The notes beneath the pieces are model-generated. The model saw only the letters and a list, made by a program, of their open reading frames with translations. It made no database searches and had not been told where the DNA came from. 64,000 bases of DNA from Candidatus Brocadia pituitae (GTDB lineage: Bacteria > Planctomycetota > Brocadiia > Brocadiales > Brocadiaceae). The DNA lies in assembly GCA_017347445.1 (NCBI GenBank), contig AP021856.1, positions 3,170,613-3,234,612 of the forward strand, given 5' to 3'. How positions within the stretch are numbered: position 1 is the stretch's first letter; each line of letters opens with the position of its first letter. Made by a program: the position numbers and the translations under genes. Shown piece by piece: positions 25,363 through 34,358 of this stretch.

Positions 25363-27396
25363 ATGAAACAAGCATCCTTACCACAGTCATCCGCAGCCCA
25401 TCACATTGAGCATATTATCATCGGCACAGCAGGGCATATCGACCACGGAAAGACGTCCCTGGTGAAGGCATTGACGGGAATTGATACCGACAGGCTGCCT
25501 GAAGAAAAGAGACGTGGATTGACCATCGATTTGGGTTTTGCCTATCTGGACCTCGATGAAAACCGCAGGGTGAGCATTGTGGATGTGCCGGGACACGAAC
25601 GGTTCGTCAAGAACATGCTGGTAGGCGCCACCAGCATTAACCTTGTATTGCTCGTTATTGCGGCCGATGACGGTGTTATGCCACAAACCATCGAACACCT
25701 GGAGATCATTAACCTTTTAGGTATAAAACACGGCCTTATTGTTCTGACAAAAAAAGACCTGGTTACTGATGAGTGGCTGGCGATAGTGCGGGAAGATGTC
25801 AAAAAAACCGTGTCGGGTACGTCCCTGGAGCATGCCCCGATTATCCCGGTATCGGTGATTACGGGCGAAGGGATTGAAACGTGTGAGACGATGATAAAAG
25901 AACTGATTGCACAGATACAAGTTCGAAACAGTATCCGCGTATTCCGGATGCCCATTGACCGGTCTTTTACCATTTCCGGGTATGGATGCGTCGTCACCGG
26001 CCCTATTCTGGGTGGTCAGGTTTCCGTGGAGGATGAAATAGAAATATTGCCCATGAAAAGGGCCTTGCGCGTGCGGGGAATTGAAGTAACCGGAGAGCGG
26101 GTCACTTCGGCCTTTGCAGGACAACGGGCAGCGGTCAATCTGGCAGGTATTAAATCAGTTGAAATTCAACGCGGCCAAGAACTCTCACTTCCGGGATATT
26201 TACAGCCCACAAAGATCATTGATGCCTTGCTGAGACTGATAAAAAGTGCAAAAAATCCTTTAAAAAACAGGGCGAGGATTCGATTTCACCTTAATACCTC
26301 TGAGGTAATGGGCCGGGTTGTTCTGCTCGACCGGGATGCGTTGAAACCCGGCGAAGAGGCCTTGTGCCAATTCCTCCTTGAAGACTTTGTTACCACTGAG
26401 CGTGAAGACCGTTTCATTATCCGAGCCTATTCACCGGCTTACACCATCGGCGGCGGCAAGGTTTTGAGGAACAACACAGTCCGATTAAAACGTTTTCAGG
26501 AAAAGGCGCTTCACATCCTGAAGATTCTTGCCAGCGGCAACCTTCCTGATATTGTAGAGCAGGCATATTTGGATAATACCCACGTTTACAGGGGAGAACG
26601 GCCGTTTGCCTTTACCGTTGGTGACATTTCCAGGCAGGTGAATATTCATCCTTCCGTTGCCGAGAATGTTATAGCAGGATTAGTAAAGAAGGGGTTGCTT
26701 CTAAAATTTCTCATAGAGGGTAAAGAAGGTATCGTTCATCGTGATGTTATTGCATCGGTAAAGGAGCACATCCTGAATACCCTCAGTGCATTTCATAAGG
26801 AAAATCCTGTAAAAACGGGGATTGAGGAGTCCCAGCTCAGGGCGTTGGTATCTGCAGGCTTTCTGTCTGCGCCAAAAACAGAAAAGGCAAGGGTTGGAAA
26901 ATCCCGCAGTGGACCACCCTTTGCCGACACGACTCAACCTTTTTTGTTTACCGCAGCGCTCTCCGTCCTGAAGAACGAAAAAGTTGTTAAAATTATGGAT
27001 AACAAGCTATCGCTTATGGATTTTAAACTTGAAGTATCAACGAAAGATAAGGGCGCAGCGGATAAAATCGAAGAGGCCTTCCTGAAGGCTGGATTTACCC
27101 CGCCTTCTTTACAAGAAATCATAACAAAGTTTGGGGCTTCCGGCAAGACAGCCATTTCATTACTGGTAGAACAAAAGAAACTCATGATGCTTGAAAATGG
27201 CCTCTATTTTCATGCAATGGCACTGACCAAATTAAAGGAATTGGTCAGGACGCATGTCACGAGAAACGGCCCGATGAGTGTGGCCCAATTCAGGGACATG
27301 AGCGGGACCACGCGTAAATATGCCGTCCCATTGCTCGAATATTTTGATGCCATCCATTTCACCAAAAGAACAGGTGACGTACGGGTCGTGTTGTAA
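25363..27396 (+). CDS. selB: Selenocysteine-specific translation elongation factor
   Basis: 677 residues, full length. The GTPase domain has GTAGHIDHGKTS at residues 21-32, GLTIDLGFAYL, DVPGHERFVKNM and TKKDLV, the SelB-type variants of the EF-Tu motifs. Domains II-III follow to about residue 370. The C-terminal third holds the winged-helix repeats that bind SECIS hairpins. It delivers Sec-tRNA to the ribosome at UGA codons. The neighbouring genes do not include selA, selC or selD, and no Sec-containing reading frame was seen in the window, so the rest of the machinery must be elsewhere. Confidence 0.96.
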   Translation: MKQASLPQSSAAHHIEHIIIGTAGHIDHGKTSLVKALTGIDTDRLPEEKRRGLTIDLGFAYLDLDENRRVSIVDVPGHERFVKNMLVGATSINLVLLVIAADDGVMPQTIEHLEIINLLGIKHGLIVLTKKDLVTDEWLAIVREDVKKTVSGTSLEHAPIIPVSVITGEGIETCETMIKELIAQIQVRNSIRVFRMPIDRSFTISGYGCVVTGPILGGQVSVEDEIEILPMKRALRVRGIEVTGERVTSAFAGQRAAVNLAGIKSVEIQRGQELSLPGYLQPTKIIDALLRLIKSAKNPLKNRARIRFHLNTSEVMGRVVLLDRDALKPGEEALCQFLLEDFVTTEREDRFIIRAYSPAYTIGGGKVLRNNTVRLKRFQEKALHILKILASGNLPDIVEQAYLDNTHVYRGERPFAFTVGDISRQVNIHPSVAENVIAGLVKKGLLLKFLIEGKEGIVHRDVIASVKEHILNTLSAFHKENPVKTGIEESQLRALVSAGFLSAPKTEKARVGKSRSGPPFADTTQPFLFTAALSVLKNEKVVKIMDNKLSLMDFKLEVSTKDKGAADKIEEAFLKAGFTPPSLQEIITKFGASGKTAISLLVEQKKLMMLENGLYFHAMALTKLKELVRTHVTRNGPMSVAQFRDMSGTTRKYAVPLLEYFDAIHFTKRTGDVRVVL

Positions 27397-27550
27397 ACCC
27401 AATATGATAAGAAATAAATTGAAAATTTCTCATGAACCGTGTTTAATTAAAGTATATACTATATTTACTAACAAACAATGTTGTAAAGTTCAGGGAAAAT
27501 TAGTAGTGTCCGGTTAGGTATTTCCCGTCTTATCTTATTGCTCTCATGAT

Positions 27551-27630
27551 GTCATTCCCGCAAGTTTTTGCGGGAATCCAGGAAAAACAATACACACTGG
27601 ATACCCGATAAAAACGTTCAGGTATGACAA
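27551..27630. repeat. Dispersed palindromic repeat (MITE-like)
   Basis: Starts GTCATTCCCGCAA, forms a hairpin with TTGCGGGAAT (27554-27577), then GGAATCCAGG, CTGGATACCCG and ends GTATGAC. The ends are imperfect inverted repeats and the layout is that of common intergenic palindromic repeats. It lies in the 330-bp gap between selB and the Ig-like gene, which holds nothing else. Confidence 0.68.
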
Positions 27631-27726
27631 AAATCGTGCCCGCAAATTTCTAACCGTACAACGCTGAGGAAAAATACCTTTATAACCAGTTATTGTAAAA
27701 AACGTAACTAATAGGGAGGGACGTGC

Positions 27727-29163
27727 ATGGAGTGGCTGAAGTTTAAATATTTATTGTACGTGACAGTCTTTATTCTGTTTGGCATTATCGCCGGTTTTAA
27801 ACCATATAGCGTGACTGCACAGGGGAGTGGAAACACAGGAACATCTACCTGCAAACCTAAGATAATTATGGCGCATCCCGATCAGGAATTGATAATGCAA
27901 AAGGGGAAGAATGCAAATATTATCGTAAAGGTAAGGTGCAAAGATGACAAACCTGCAGCGGGAGTCAAGGTTGAGACTGAGATCCTAAAGGGAAAGAAGA
28001 TTATAGAGCTTTCTCCTGCAAGCGCTGTGACCGATGAAAACGGAAAAGCGGTATTTACCGTTACAGGTAACAAGAAAACAGAAGAGGAACTTCCGGAAAT
28101 CAAATTTACCGCAGGGGATTTGAAGACGAAAATAGCGGTGAGGGTACAGACAACAGGATGTACTCCTCAGAGCATGCAAACGGAACCGGAAGAGAAGCTG
28201 GTGCTGGAGCCGGGGAAGAACGGAAACGTTACGGTGAGGGTAAAATGCGAAAAGGGCAATCCGGCGGTGGATGCCAAGGTTGAGGCAGTTATCCAGGAGG
28301 GCGTTAAGAAGATAGAGGTTTCTCCCAGCGCAGTGTTAACGGATGCAAGTGGTTATGCGGTTTTCACGGTAACGGGATGGAATCTGACAGAGAAAGATCT
28401 AGCCAGGATTAAATTCGTGGCTGGAACACTTACGTCTGCCCTTGAGGTAAAGGTTGCAAAAGAGATTGCCGAATCTTCTCTGGGAAAAACAGGGAAGGAA
28501 ACGACAGGAAACAAGCCCCGGTTGATTGTTACGCATCCTGATCAGGAACTAGTAATGCAAAAGGGGAAGAATGCGAATATCAATGTAAGGATAAAGTATA
28601 AAGATGACAAACCTGCCGGAGGTGTCAAGGTTGAAGCGGAGATCCTGAAAGGAAAGAAGATCATAGAGCTTTCTCCTGCAAGCGCGGTGACCGATGAAAA
28701 CGGGAAAGCGGTATTTACCGTTACAGGTAACAAGAAAACAGAAGAGGAGCTTCCGGAGATTAAATTTACCGCAGGGGAGCTGAAGACGAAAATAGCAGTG
28801 AGGATTCAAACAAAAGGGTATTCACCTGAGAGCATGCAAATAGAGCCGGAGGAAAAGCTGGTGCTGGAGCTGGGCAAGAGCAGAAACGTTACGGTAAAGG
28901 TACGACGCGAAAAGGACAGTCCTGCGGTGGATGCCAAGGTTGAGGCAATTATCCAGGAGGGTGTCAATAAGGTAGAACTTTCTCCCAGCGCACTGTTAAC
29001 GGATACAAGTGGTTATGCGGTTTTTACGATAACGGGACGGAATCTGACAGAGAAAAATCTCGCGAGGATTAAATTCGCGGTTGGAACACTTACGTCGGCC
29101 CTCGAGGTCAAGGTGAAATCAGTGGCTGAAGAGAGAAAATCAACCGAGACGAAGACGCCATAA
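27727..29163 (+). CDS. Secreted Ig-like (Big-1-type) repeat protein
   Basis: 478 residues. A signal peptide spans about residues 1-32, cleaved near TAQGS. Four Ig-like domains follow in the order A-B-A'-B'. A and A' begin near HPDQELIMQKGKNANI and carry VTDENGKAVFTVTGNKKT. B and B' begin near EPEEKLVLE and carry TDASGYAVFTVTG. The A-B unit (about 27860-28450) and A'-B' unit (about 28510-29110) are nearly identical at DNA level over about 600 bp, a recent tandem duplication. The pattern V--GKAVFTV is that of invasin/Big-1 filament domains, so a structural or adhesive cell-envelope role is likely. It stands alone. Confidence 0.78.
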   Translation: MEWLKFKYLLYVTVFILFGIIAGFKPYSVTAQGSGNTGTSTCKPKIIMAHPDQELIMQKGKNANIIVKVRCKDDKPAAGVKVETEILKGKKIIELSPASAVTDENGKAVFTVTGNKKTEEELPEIKFTAGDLKTKIAVRVQTTGCTPQSMQTEPEEKLVLEPGKNGNVTVRVKCEKGNPAVDAKVEAVIQEGVKKIEVSPSAVLTDASGYAVFTVTGWNLTEKDLARIKFVAGTLTSALEVKVAKEIAESSLGKTGKETTGNKPRLIVTHPDQELVMQKGKNANINVRIKYKDDKPAGGVKVEAEILKGKKIIELSPASAVTDENGKAVFTVTGNKKTEEELPEIKFTAGELKTKIAVRIQTKGYSPESMQIEPEEKLVLELGKSRNVTVKVRREKDSPAVDAKVEAIIQEGVNKVELSPSALLTDTSGYAVFTITGRNLTEKNLARIKFAVGTLTSALEVKVKSVAEERKSTETKTP

Positions 29164-29177
29164 ATAACCATGTCAGT

Positions 29178-29203
29178 GCCCTGTCTCTTGCAAGAGACAG
29201 GGC
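29178..29203. terminator. Perfect 13-bp palindromic hairpin after the Ig-like gene
   Basis: GCCCTGTCTCTTG pairs with CAAGAGACAGGGC without a loop base, 15 bp after the stop. There is no U-tract, so it is a stable 3' hairpin rather than a textbook intrinsic terminator. Confidence 0.6.
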
Positions 29204-29370
29204 ATCGCTGCGCAATGGCAATTAGAGTTCTGTGTCAGACATCCATCTGAAACAGGCAGAAGGTACGGTAGTAGAAATTTGTGTAATAATTCTTATATAT
29301 GGAAAACACGGACTCCAAGTCTTGTGCAGATTGCCCGGTTTTCAGGAGGTCTCAAACAACGAAAGACATA

Positions 29371-29838
29371 TCACTTCCCCAAACCTTCTAATTTTTCTTT
29401 AATCTCCGAGCTTTTTTCTGTAGCCATGGTCTTGAGCTTTTCTGTAACGGTGGCAATAATATCTTTGGCCTCTTGTGATGCACTATCGTAATTTTTCAGA
29501 ACATCATGAGCAACAGCGCTGGCTTCTTCGTACGCACCTTTATCAAGCAATGCTTTGGCTTTTGCAATAAGCTCTTTGACGATTGAGGCTGTTTTCTCTT
29601 TTACAGACTCTGTTTTAGTCTCTGTCTTTTCTGGTTCCCCCTTTGCCACCTTCTCTTCAGTCTGCTCAAGTGCGGATTCTTTTGTTTGTACTGCTTCTTG
29701 CTTCTCTTGCTGAATCATCTTTTTACCTTCTTCCGTCTTGGTTTCGACATACCCGGTCTGTTCTTGTTTCTTTCCACAACCGACAACAAATAAACTTATC
29801 ACCAATCCACAGGTAAGTATGTTTTCAATTTTCAACAT
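29371..29838 (-). CDS. Small lipoprotein with helical charged body
   Basis: 155 residues from ATG 29838, chosen because AAAGGAGAAG lies just upstream and a lipoprotein signal follows (LVISLFVVGCGKK, lipidation Cys near residue 21). The middle is a low-complexity Glu/Lys/Thr-rich linker. The C-terminal 60 residues (LIAKAKALLDKGAYEEASAV, then HDVLKNYDSASQEAKDII) resemble a single TPR-like helical hairpin. It faces the end of nqrF with about 110 bp between, same strand, and could be the last gene of that transcript. Function unknown. Confidence 0.72.
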   Translation of the reverse strand: MLKIENILTCGLVISLFVVGCGKKQEQTGYVETKTEEGKKMIQQEKQEAVQTKESALEQTEEKVAKGEPEKTETKTESVKEKTASIVKELIAKAKALLDKGAYEEASAVAHDVLKNYDSASQEAKDIIATVTEKLKTMATEKSSEIKEKLEGLGK

Positions 29839-29948
29839 CTTCTTCTCCTTTCCTTTTAAGGTATTTTTTGTTATCCCTATAGTTAAAACTTTTTTCATAA
29901 ATCCCTTTGTCTGTAATCCCCCTGTTTACAGCATGTTGTCCAAGATTA

Positions 29949-31601
29949 TTAACTCCATATTTTTTCGTGAAAATATGATTGAATTATTGTTTCCAGGCCT
30001 TTATCCTTCTGCTCAGACTTTCCAAGGGTATCTCTCACCAAGTCAAGAAAACGGTAACTTTCCTCAATCTTGTCTTTCAAAATCAACTGAACAATCAGAA
30101 CATGGGTGATTTTTTCGATAAGATTATCGGCATTTGTTAGGTTTAAACGGCAAATCCTTTGCTTGATTTCGAGCTTTTGATAGATCAGATCTACCGAAGG
30201 GGTCAGCGTTCCCGTAAAATCGTCAAAGAGGGCGTCTTCCTTTTTCAAATTCAACTGGTTCGCCGCTGCATCGATGACGGTGACGGTCATGGGTGATGGC
30301 CCGCAGAGGTAGAATACTATATTCTGATCCGGAGAGAGATATTTTCTCAGGAGCGGTCCGATAAAACCTACTTCACCTTTCCATAGTTTTTCCTGGTCAT
30401 CAATCAGCCCTTGTTCTTTTGCGAGGTGTTTGGATTCCGGAGAAAGTGATTGAAAACATTGCTTGTCAATATCGTTCAATTCGACGGGATTATCGCCCCG
30501 GAAGGCACCAGACAGCACCGGCACCAGTTTAAACTGTGGGTTTTTTTGCTGCCAGGTCAACCACTTGGGCAGATAGACCATGGGAATATCCTGGAATCGC
30601 CTTTCCCCCAGGAAAAATACGGCGGTATCCTGCCGTCCTTCATGAAACCATTGTTCCAGAAGGGCTAAAATAGGCGCCAGACCTGCGCCGCCGGCAACAA
30701 AGACTGCGGTGTGCGGTTCTTCTTTCAGGGTAAAATGCCCATACGGACCCGTAAAACGAATCTTTTCGCCACGGAAAAAATTCCACAGGCTTTTCTCTAA
30801 AATGTATTCGTGTACACAAGCAGGTCCTATGCAGGGAGGACCGCCTTTCTCAATCGACATGGTCGGATGAGCAGGGGCCATGCGGACAATGAGTTTCAGA
30901 ATATCCGGTTCCGTAGATGCAAGGGAATAGCCCCGATAGAGGGTTGTGCCTGGTATATAGGGAACAAATTCCTTTCCTAAGAGTTTGCATGCCTGCCGGA
31001 TAAAATCCTCATGTTTTTTATAGTGCTCTTCCACAAAATCTTCCGGGATCGCCAGCTGGATATATTGGCCTGGTTTGTATTGAATGGGCATTGACGGTTG
31101 CAACCACATCTCCATCTTGTCGCTGGTAATTGCCCGTTTCTTGATTACCCGGGCGGTGTATTTCCTGACATTCAAAGTGTCTTTCGGCAGATACAGACTC
31201 ACATCCTTTTCAACCCTGACCTGACAGGCCAATCGCATATACCCATCGCCAATCCCCTCTTCCAAAAATCTTCTGGAAGCTTCTCTCGTGCGCATGTCAA
31301 AATGAGGGGTCTCTACGGCGGTATACGTACCAACATCGGTTTGGAGTTTTACCTTACACTGACCGCAGGTGGCCATTCCTCCACATGCAGCAGGAATGTT
31401 GAATCCCCGGTTCTGAAGGAGTGAAAGAAGTCTTTCGCCGCCTTCGATATCGAGCTCTTTTTTATATTCGTCGTCGCTTAGTACCGTCAGCTTGCGCTTT
31501 TCACCGCGCCCGAAAAACTGATAGATGATCTCGCTAAAGATGCTCAGCAACAATACTAATAAGGCAAGGATGCCTGCGCCAAGCAATAGGGAAATGGTCA
31601 T
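29949..31601 (-). CDS. nqrF: Na+-translocating NADH:quinone reductase subunit F
   Basis: 550 residues. A membrane anchor spans about 4-24. A 2Fe-2S ferredoxin domain has C73, C79 and C82 (CGGMATCGQC) and C126. The FAD domain carries RGYS at 223-226, and the NADH domain has VFVAGGAGLAP and YLCGPSPM. It takes electrons from NADH into the complex. The roughly 80 residues after FDDFTG are a C-terminal extension beyond the usual NqrF length, charged and helical, unknown role. The start ATG overlaps the stop of the upstream toxin gene (ATGA at 31598-31601), so its translation is coupled to a toxin-antitoxin pair inserted in the operon. Confidence 0.93.
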   Translation of the reverse strand: MTISLLLGAGILALLVLLLSIFSEIIYQFFGRGEKRKLTVLSDDEYKKELDIEGGERLLSLLQNRGFNIPAACGGMATCGQCKVKLQTDVGTYTAVETPHFDMRTREASRRFLEEGIGDGYMRLACQVRVEKDVSLYLPKDTLNVRKYTARVIKKRAITSDKMEMWLQPSMPIQYKPGQYIQLAIPEDFVEEHYKKHEDFIRQACKLLGKEFVPYIPGTTLYRGYSLASTEPDILKLIVRMAPAHPTMSIEKGGPPCIGPACVHEYILEKSLWNFFRGEKIRFTGPYGHFTLKEEPHTAVFVAGGAGLAPILALLEQWFHEGRQDTAVFFLGERRFQDIPMVYLPKWLTWQQKNPQFKLVPVLSGAFRGDNPVELNDIDKQCFQSLSPESKHLAKEQGLIDDQEKLWKGEVGFIGPLLRKYLSPDQNIVFYLCGPSPMTVTVIDAAANQLNLKKEDALFDDFTGTLTPSVDLIYQKLEIKQRICRLNLTNADNLIEKITHVLIVQLILKDKIEESYRFLDLVRDTLGKSEQKDKGLETIIQSYFHEKIWS

Positions 31602-31948
31602 GGTTTTACTCCAAGCTTCGTTTCGATGCTTTTTAATACTTTTTCCAGCATAATCTCATACGATTCAACCACGGTTCCATCTGAAAGATGCTTGTGATGG
31701 GGAAACGTTTTTACTTTCTGGTGTGGTGCGTTATCCCATCGGACAATTAATGTCCCGTCCTTTCCTTGCCAGTGATATGAATATTTTTCATCTCCAATAC
31801 ACATATATTCTCTTATATATAGCTCTGTGTTATTCTTAATGTCAGCCCGTATTTTTAAATAATAAAAATCTTTTCCTCGTTTAACATCCAGTGTCTCATA
31901 CTTCTTAACTATTTTGCTATTTTGTAATAACCTTAATGTTTTTCTCAT
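31598..31948 (-). CDS. TumE-type toxin (DUF6516 family)
   Basis: 116 residues. The diagnostic C-terminal half reads SYHWQGKDGTLIVRWDNAPHQ, then TFPHHKHLSDGTVVESYE, the conserved core of DUF6516/TumE toxins; family knowledge places these as type II toxins. It overlaps the antitoxin gene by 32 bp and shares ATGA with the downstream nqrF start. It therefore sits physically and translationally inside the NQR operon. No lesion is visible, so it is probably expressed with the respiratory genes. Confidence 0.75.
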   Translation of the reverse strand: MRKTLRLLQNSKIVKKYETLDVKRGKDFYYLKIRADIKNNTELYIREYMCIGDEKYSYHWQGKDGTLIVRWDNAPHQKVKTFPHHKHLSDGTVVESYEIMLEKVLKSIETKLGVKP

Positions 31949-32195
31949 CTTTCAAGTTTTTAAGATGCTTCATTCGATCTTTATAGGTATCACCATAGGC
32001 CTTCCACTCCATATAATCATCCCATTTTACAAATTCCTCTTCTCCTTCTAGCACTTCCTTTTCAAATTCTTTAAATGATTTGCTATATTTTCTCTCAAAA
32101 AGTTCCAGGGATTTTTTTATGGACTGAATTTCAGATATCAAATCTAACCTCAGGAAATTTATAATTTCGCTTTTATCTATTCCAATAGTCTTCAT
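31917..32195 (-). CDS. Putative antitoxin of the TumE-type toxin
   Basis: 92 residues, helical and acidic. KKSLELFERKYSKSFKEFEKEV followed by EEEFVKWDDYMEWKAYGDTY is the pattern of small antitoxins paired with DUF6516 toxins, where a conserved aromatic D-Y-EW segment closes the protein. It begins 13 bp after the stop of the fused nqrDE gene and overlaps the toxin gene. Assigned mainly from the pair arrangement. Confidence 0.65.
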   Translation of the reverse strand: MKTIGIDKSEIINFLRLDLISEIQSIKKSLELFERKYSKSFKEFEKEVLEGEEEFVKWDDYMEWKAYGDTYKDRMKHLKNLKDEKNIKVITK

Positions 32196-32208
32196 TTCTC
32201 AATTCTGA

Positions 32209-33630
32209 TTAAAAAAGGTGAATCATGCCAATACCCGTGAAGATGGCCGCCATGATGCCCAAGAGCAGGATGGCAATCGTATCTTCGTCCCATGCATTCG
32301 TGGGGACAAAGAGTCGCTGCCGTCTTAAGACGGCAAGCCACACGACAACCATCATCCAGTGAAGTCCGTATCCAAACGCCGTTACGGTTGTGACCAGAAA
32401 TTTTGCCCCCGTGGGTATCGTAAACGTGGCGCTGGCAAGCACAATACAATTGACCGTGATAAGTTCCAGAAACTGCCCCATCTGCTCATATACATTTTTT
32501 GCAAATTTTCTGAGGAGCACACTCAGGATCTGAACAAACACGGCAATGGTAACGATAAAAACCGTTAAATAAAAGATGTTTTCCAGCCGGAGCGGGATAG
32601 GTGAATAGTGTGATAAAAAGTCACTGCACCGCACCAGGACATGCTGATATACGATCCAATTTAAAGCGGTGGACAATGTTGTTACAATAATTACCGCTAC
32701 TCCCATCTTCCATGCAGCATCAATCTGGCGCGATTTATTGATCAGGGGGCACAACCCTAAAAGCTTGCTCAGCACAATCCCGTCAAAGAAGAGTGCATTC
32801 AGGAGAACAGGGAAAAGCACCATAAATTGCTGGTGCAACGTGGGTATGGTTTTTATATTGATGATAAGGCTAACAAACAGACATGCGCCCAACCCTAAAG
32901 CGATCAGGGATGTCCTGGAGATCCCCTGTTTAGGACGTGATGTGAGCACAGGGGCTCCGCTGCTGGCTTCAGCAGCAGATGCGCATTCGCAATGAGATGA
33001 CTCCTGACATACGATTCCTGTCTTGAGAAGAAACGGACGTAACAAGAGCCTGAAGGCGGCAAGCGCAAAGAACCCCCCCACCGGGGTAACCATGAGGACT
33101 ACCCGTGGAAAGGTGTCCGACAGCACGTGAAAACCCATAACTGTTCCGAATCCCAGGGGTTCCCGCAAAAATGCGAGCAGGATCAAGGCGATGGAATATC
33201 CGAAACATGCTTTTAATATCTTTTTTTGAGCCTCCCAAAAGTCAACCGTGAGTCCCTCGGAGATTACTGCAAGCACGATGCAATTGGTGGTAATGAGATC
33301 GATATATGCCTTGATATTTGCCGTAATCGCGGGAACAAATGCCTGCGCAAAAAATCCAAAGATCGCCACAAAGACGGACACAATAATCATTAAAAGGGAG
33401 ATTTTGTGGTGCGTTCCTGCATTTGCTATCAACCGTTTGAAAGGATAGACCATGCAAAAACTACCAGCCGTTACGAGGGTGACACCAATTCCCATGGTCA
33501 GGGAATTTTCCAGTTTGTTTGTTACGGCCAGGGAAGAACAAAAGCCAAGTCCGGCGCCGGCAGTCAAAATGAGATTGTCTCTCATAAAATATTTGGAAAC
33601 CTTTCGTACGCTTCTCTTCAACCCTACCAT
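32209..33630 (-). CDS. nqrDE: Fused NqrD-NqrE (RnfE-RnfA-like) membrane subunit
   Basis: 473 residues from ATG 33630, overlapping the nqrC stop by seven bases. Two homologous halves, each of about six membrane helices, are joined by a cytoplasmic or periplasmic linker near residues 215-240 rich in Ser/Ala. Both halves carry the signature LIT-NCIVLA: LITTNCIVLAVISEG in the first, LITVNCIVLASATF in the second, equivalent to the inverted pair NqrD and NqrE. These subunits form the central part of the sodium channel and hold a buried iron centre bound by cysteines. Normally they are two genes, so the fusion is unusual. The frame is continuous with no ambiguity. Confidence 0.88.
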   Translation of the reverse strand: MVGLKRSVRKVSKYFMRDNLILTAGAGLGFCSSLAVTNKLENSLTMGIGVTLVTAGSFCMVYPFKRLIANAGTHHKISLLMIIVSVFVAIFGFFAQAFVPAITANIKAYIDLITTNCIVLAVISEGLTVDFWEAQKKILKACFGYSIALILLAFLREPLGFGTVMGFHVLSDTFPRVVLMVTPVGGFFALAAFRLLLRPFLLKTGIVCQESSHCECASAAEASSGAPVLTSRPKQGISRTSLIALGLGACLFVSLIINIKTIPTLHQQFMVLFPVLLNALFFDGIVLSKLLGLCPLINKSRQIDAAWKMGVAVIIVTTLSTALNWIVYQHVLVRCSDFLSHYSPIPLRLENIFYLTVFIVTIAVFVQILSVLLRKFAKNVYEQMGQFLELITVNCIVLASATFTIPTGAKFLVTTVTAFGYGLHWMMVVVWLAVLRRQRLFVPTNAWDEDTIAILLLGIMAAIFTGIGMIHLF

Positions 33631-34358
33631 GTGATGTCCCCTTGCCCTTCCCAAAATTCTTTCATGGCGTCATTCAGAAATTCTTCTATGCCCCTGCTGG
33701 TATTCGTAGCGCCGGTAATCGCATCAACCTCATTAACGCCTTCAGCCTTCCGCCCCCTCACGACGAGCATTTTGGGTTTCACCTTTTTACCGATGAACTG
33801 TCTTTTAAATGATTCCTCGGTAATTCTTCCGCCCAGTCCCGGCGTTTCGCTGTGGTCCAGCACCTCAATTCCTTTCAGGGTTTCCAGATCGGGCTCAACG
33901 CAGATAAAAAGCGATATGGTGCTTGATTTATTATAACCATATCCCATCTTGGATTCCACAAAGCCAATCCCCTGAAGCGCCCCGTCTTTCATATATTTGT
34001 AGAGTTTCTTTCTGCCTTTGCCTTTCAGTTTTCCCTCAGCGGTTTGCGTCCCCGCAGGCTGAACTTCCCACACCACTTTTGGTTCTTCAACCGTGATGTT
34101 TTCGCGAAAGACATCCTGGATGTTTTTTTTGTCAAAACTCTTGAAAGTAAAACCTGCAATGCTCCGCTCCCTGATGCGATACGGAATGTTGAAGATGTCC
34201 AATACCGCCCGCTTTTCCTTTATGTCATAGTATTCAGCAATCCTGGGGGCGGTAAAAACATATACCATAAGAAGCCCCGCGCAGGGCAAAAAAGTAATGA
34301 GAAGGATTGACGCGATCCGGCATATGATTGTTTTTAATTCTTCCCTGTATTTTCTCAT
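33624..34358 (-). CDS. nqrC: NQR/RNF subunit C/G with covalent FMN site
   Basis: 244 residues from ATG 34358, which overlaps the nqrB stop (ATGA); the frame continues upstream inside nqrB but that is a shadow. An N-terminal membrane helix at about 14-34 is followed by a soluble domain on the periplasmic face. The flavinylation motif is DAITGATNTSRGI near the C-terminus, where the Thr receives FMN through a phosphoester bond. HSETPGLGGRI is the conserved family stretch upstream of it. It relays electrons between the other membrane subunits. Confidence 0.92.
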   Translation of the reverse strand: MRKYREELKTIICRIASILLITFLPCAGLLMVYVFTAPRIAEYYDIKEKRAVLDIFNIPYRIRERSIAGFTFKSFDKKNIQDVFRENITVEEPKVVWEVQPAGTQTAEGKLKGKGRKKLYKYMKDGALQGIGFVESKMGYGYNKSSTISLFICVEPDLETLKGIEVLDHSETPGLGGRITEESFKRQFIGKKVKPKMLVVRGRKAEGVNEVDAITGATNTSRGIEEFLNDAMKEFWEGQGDITW

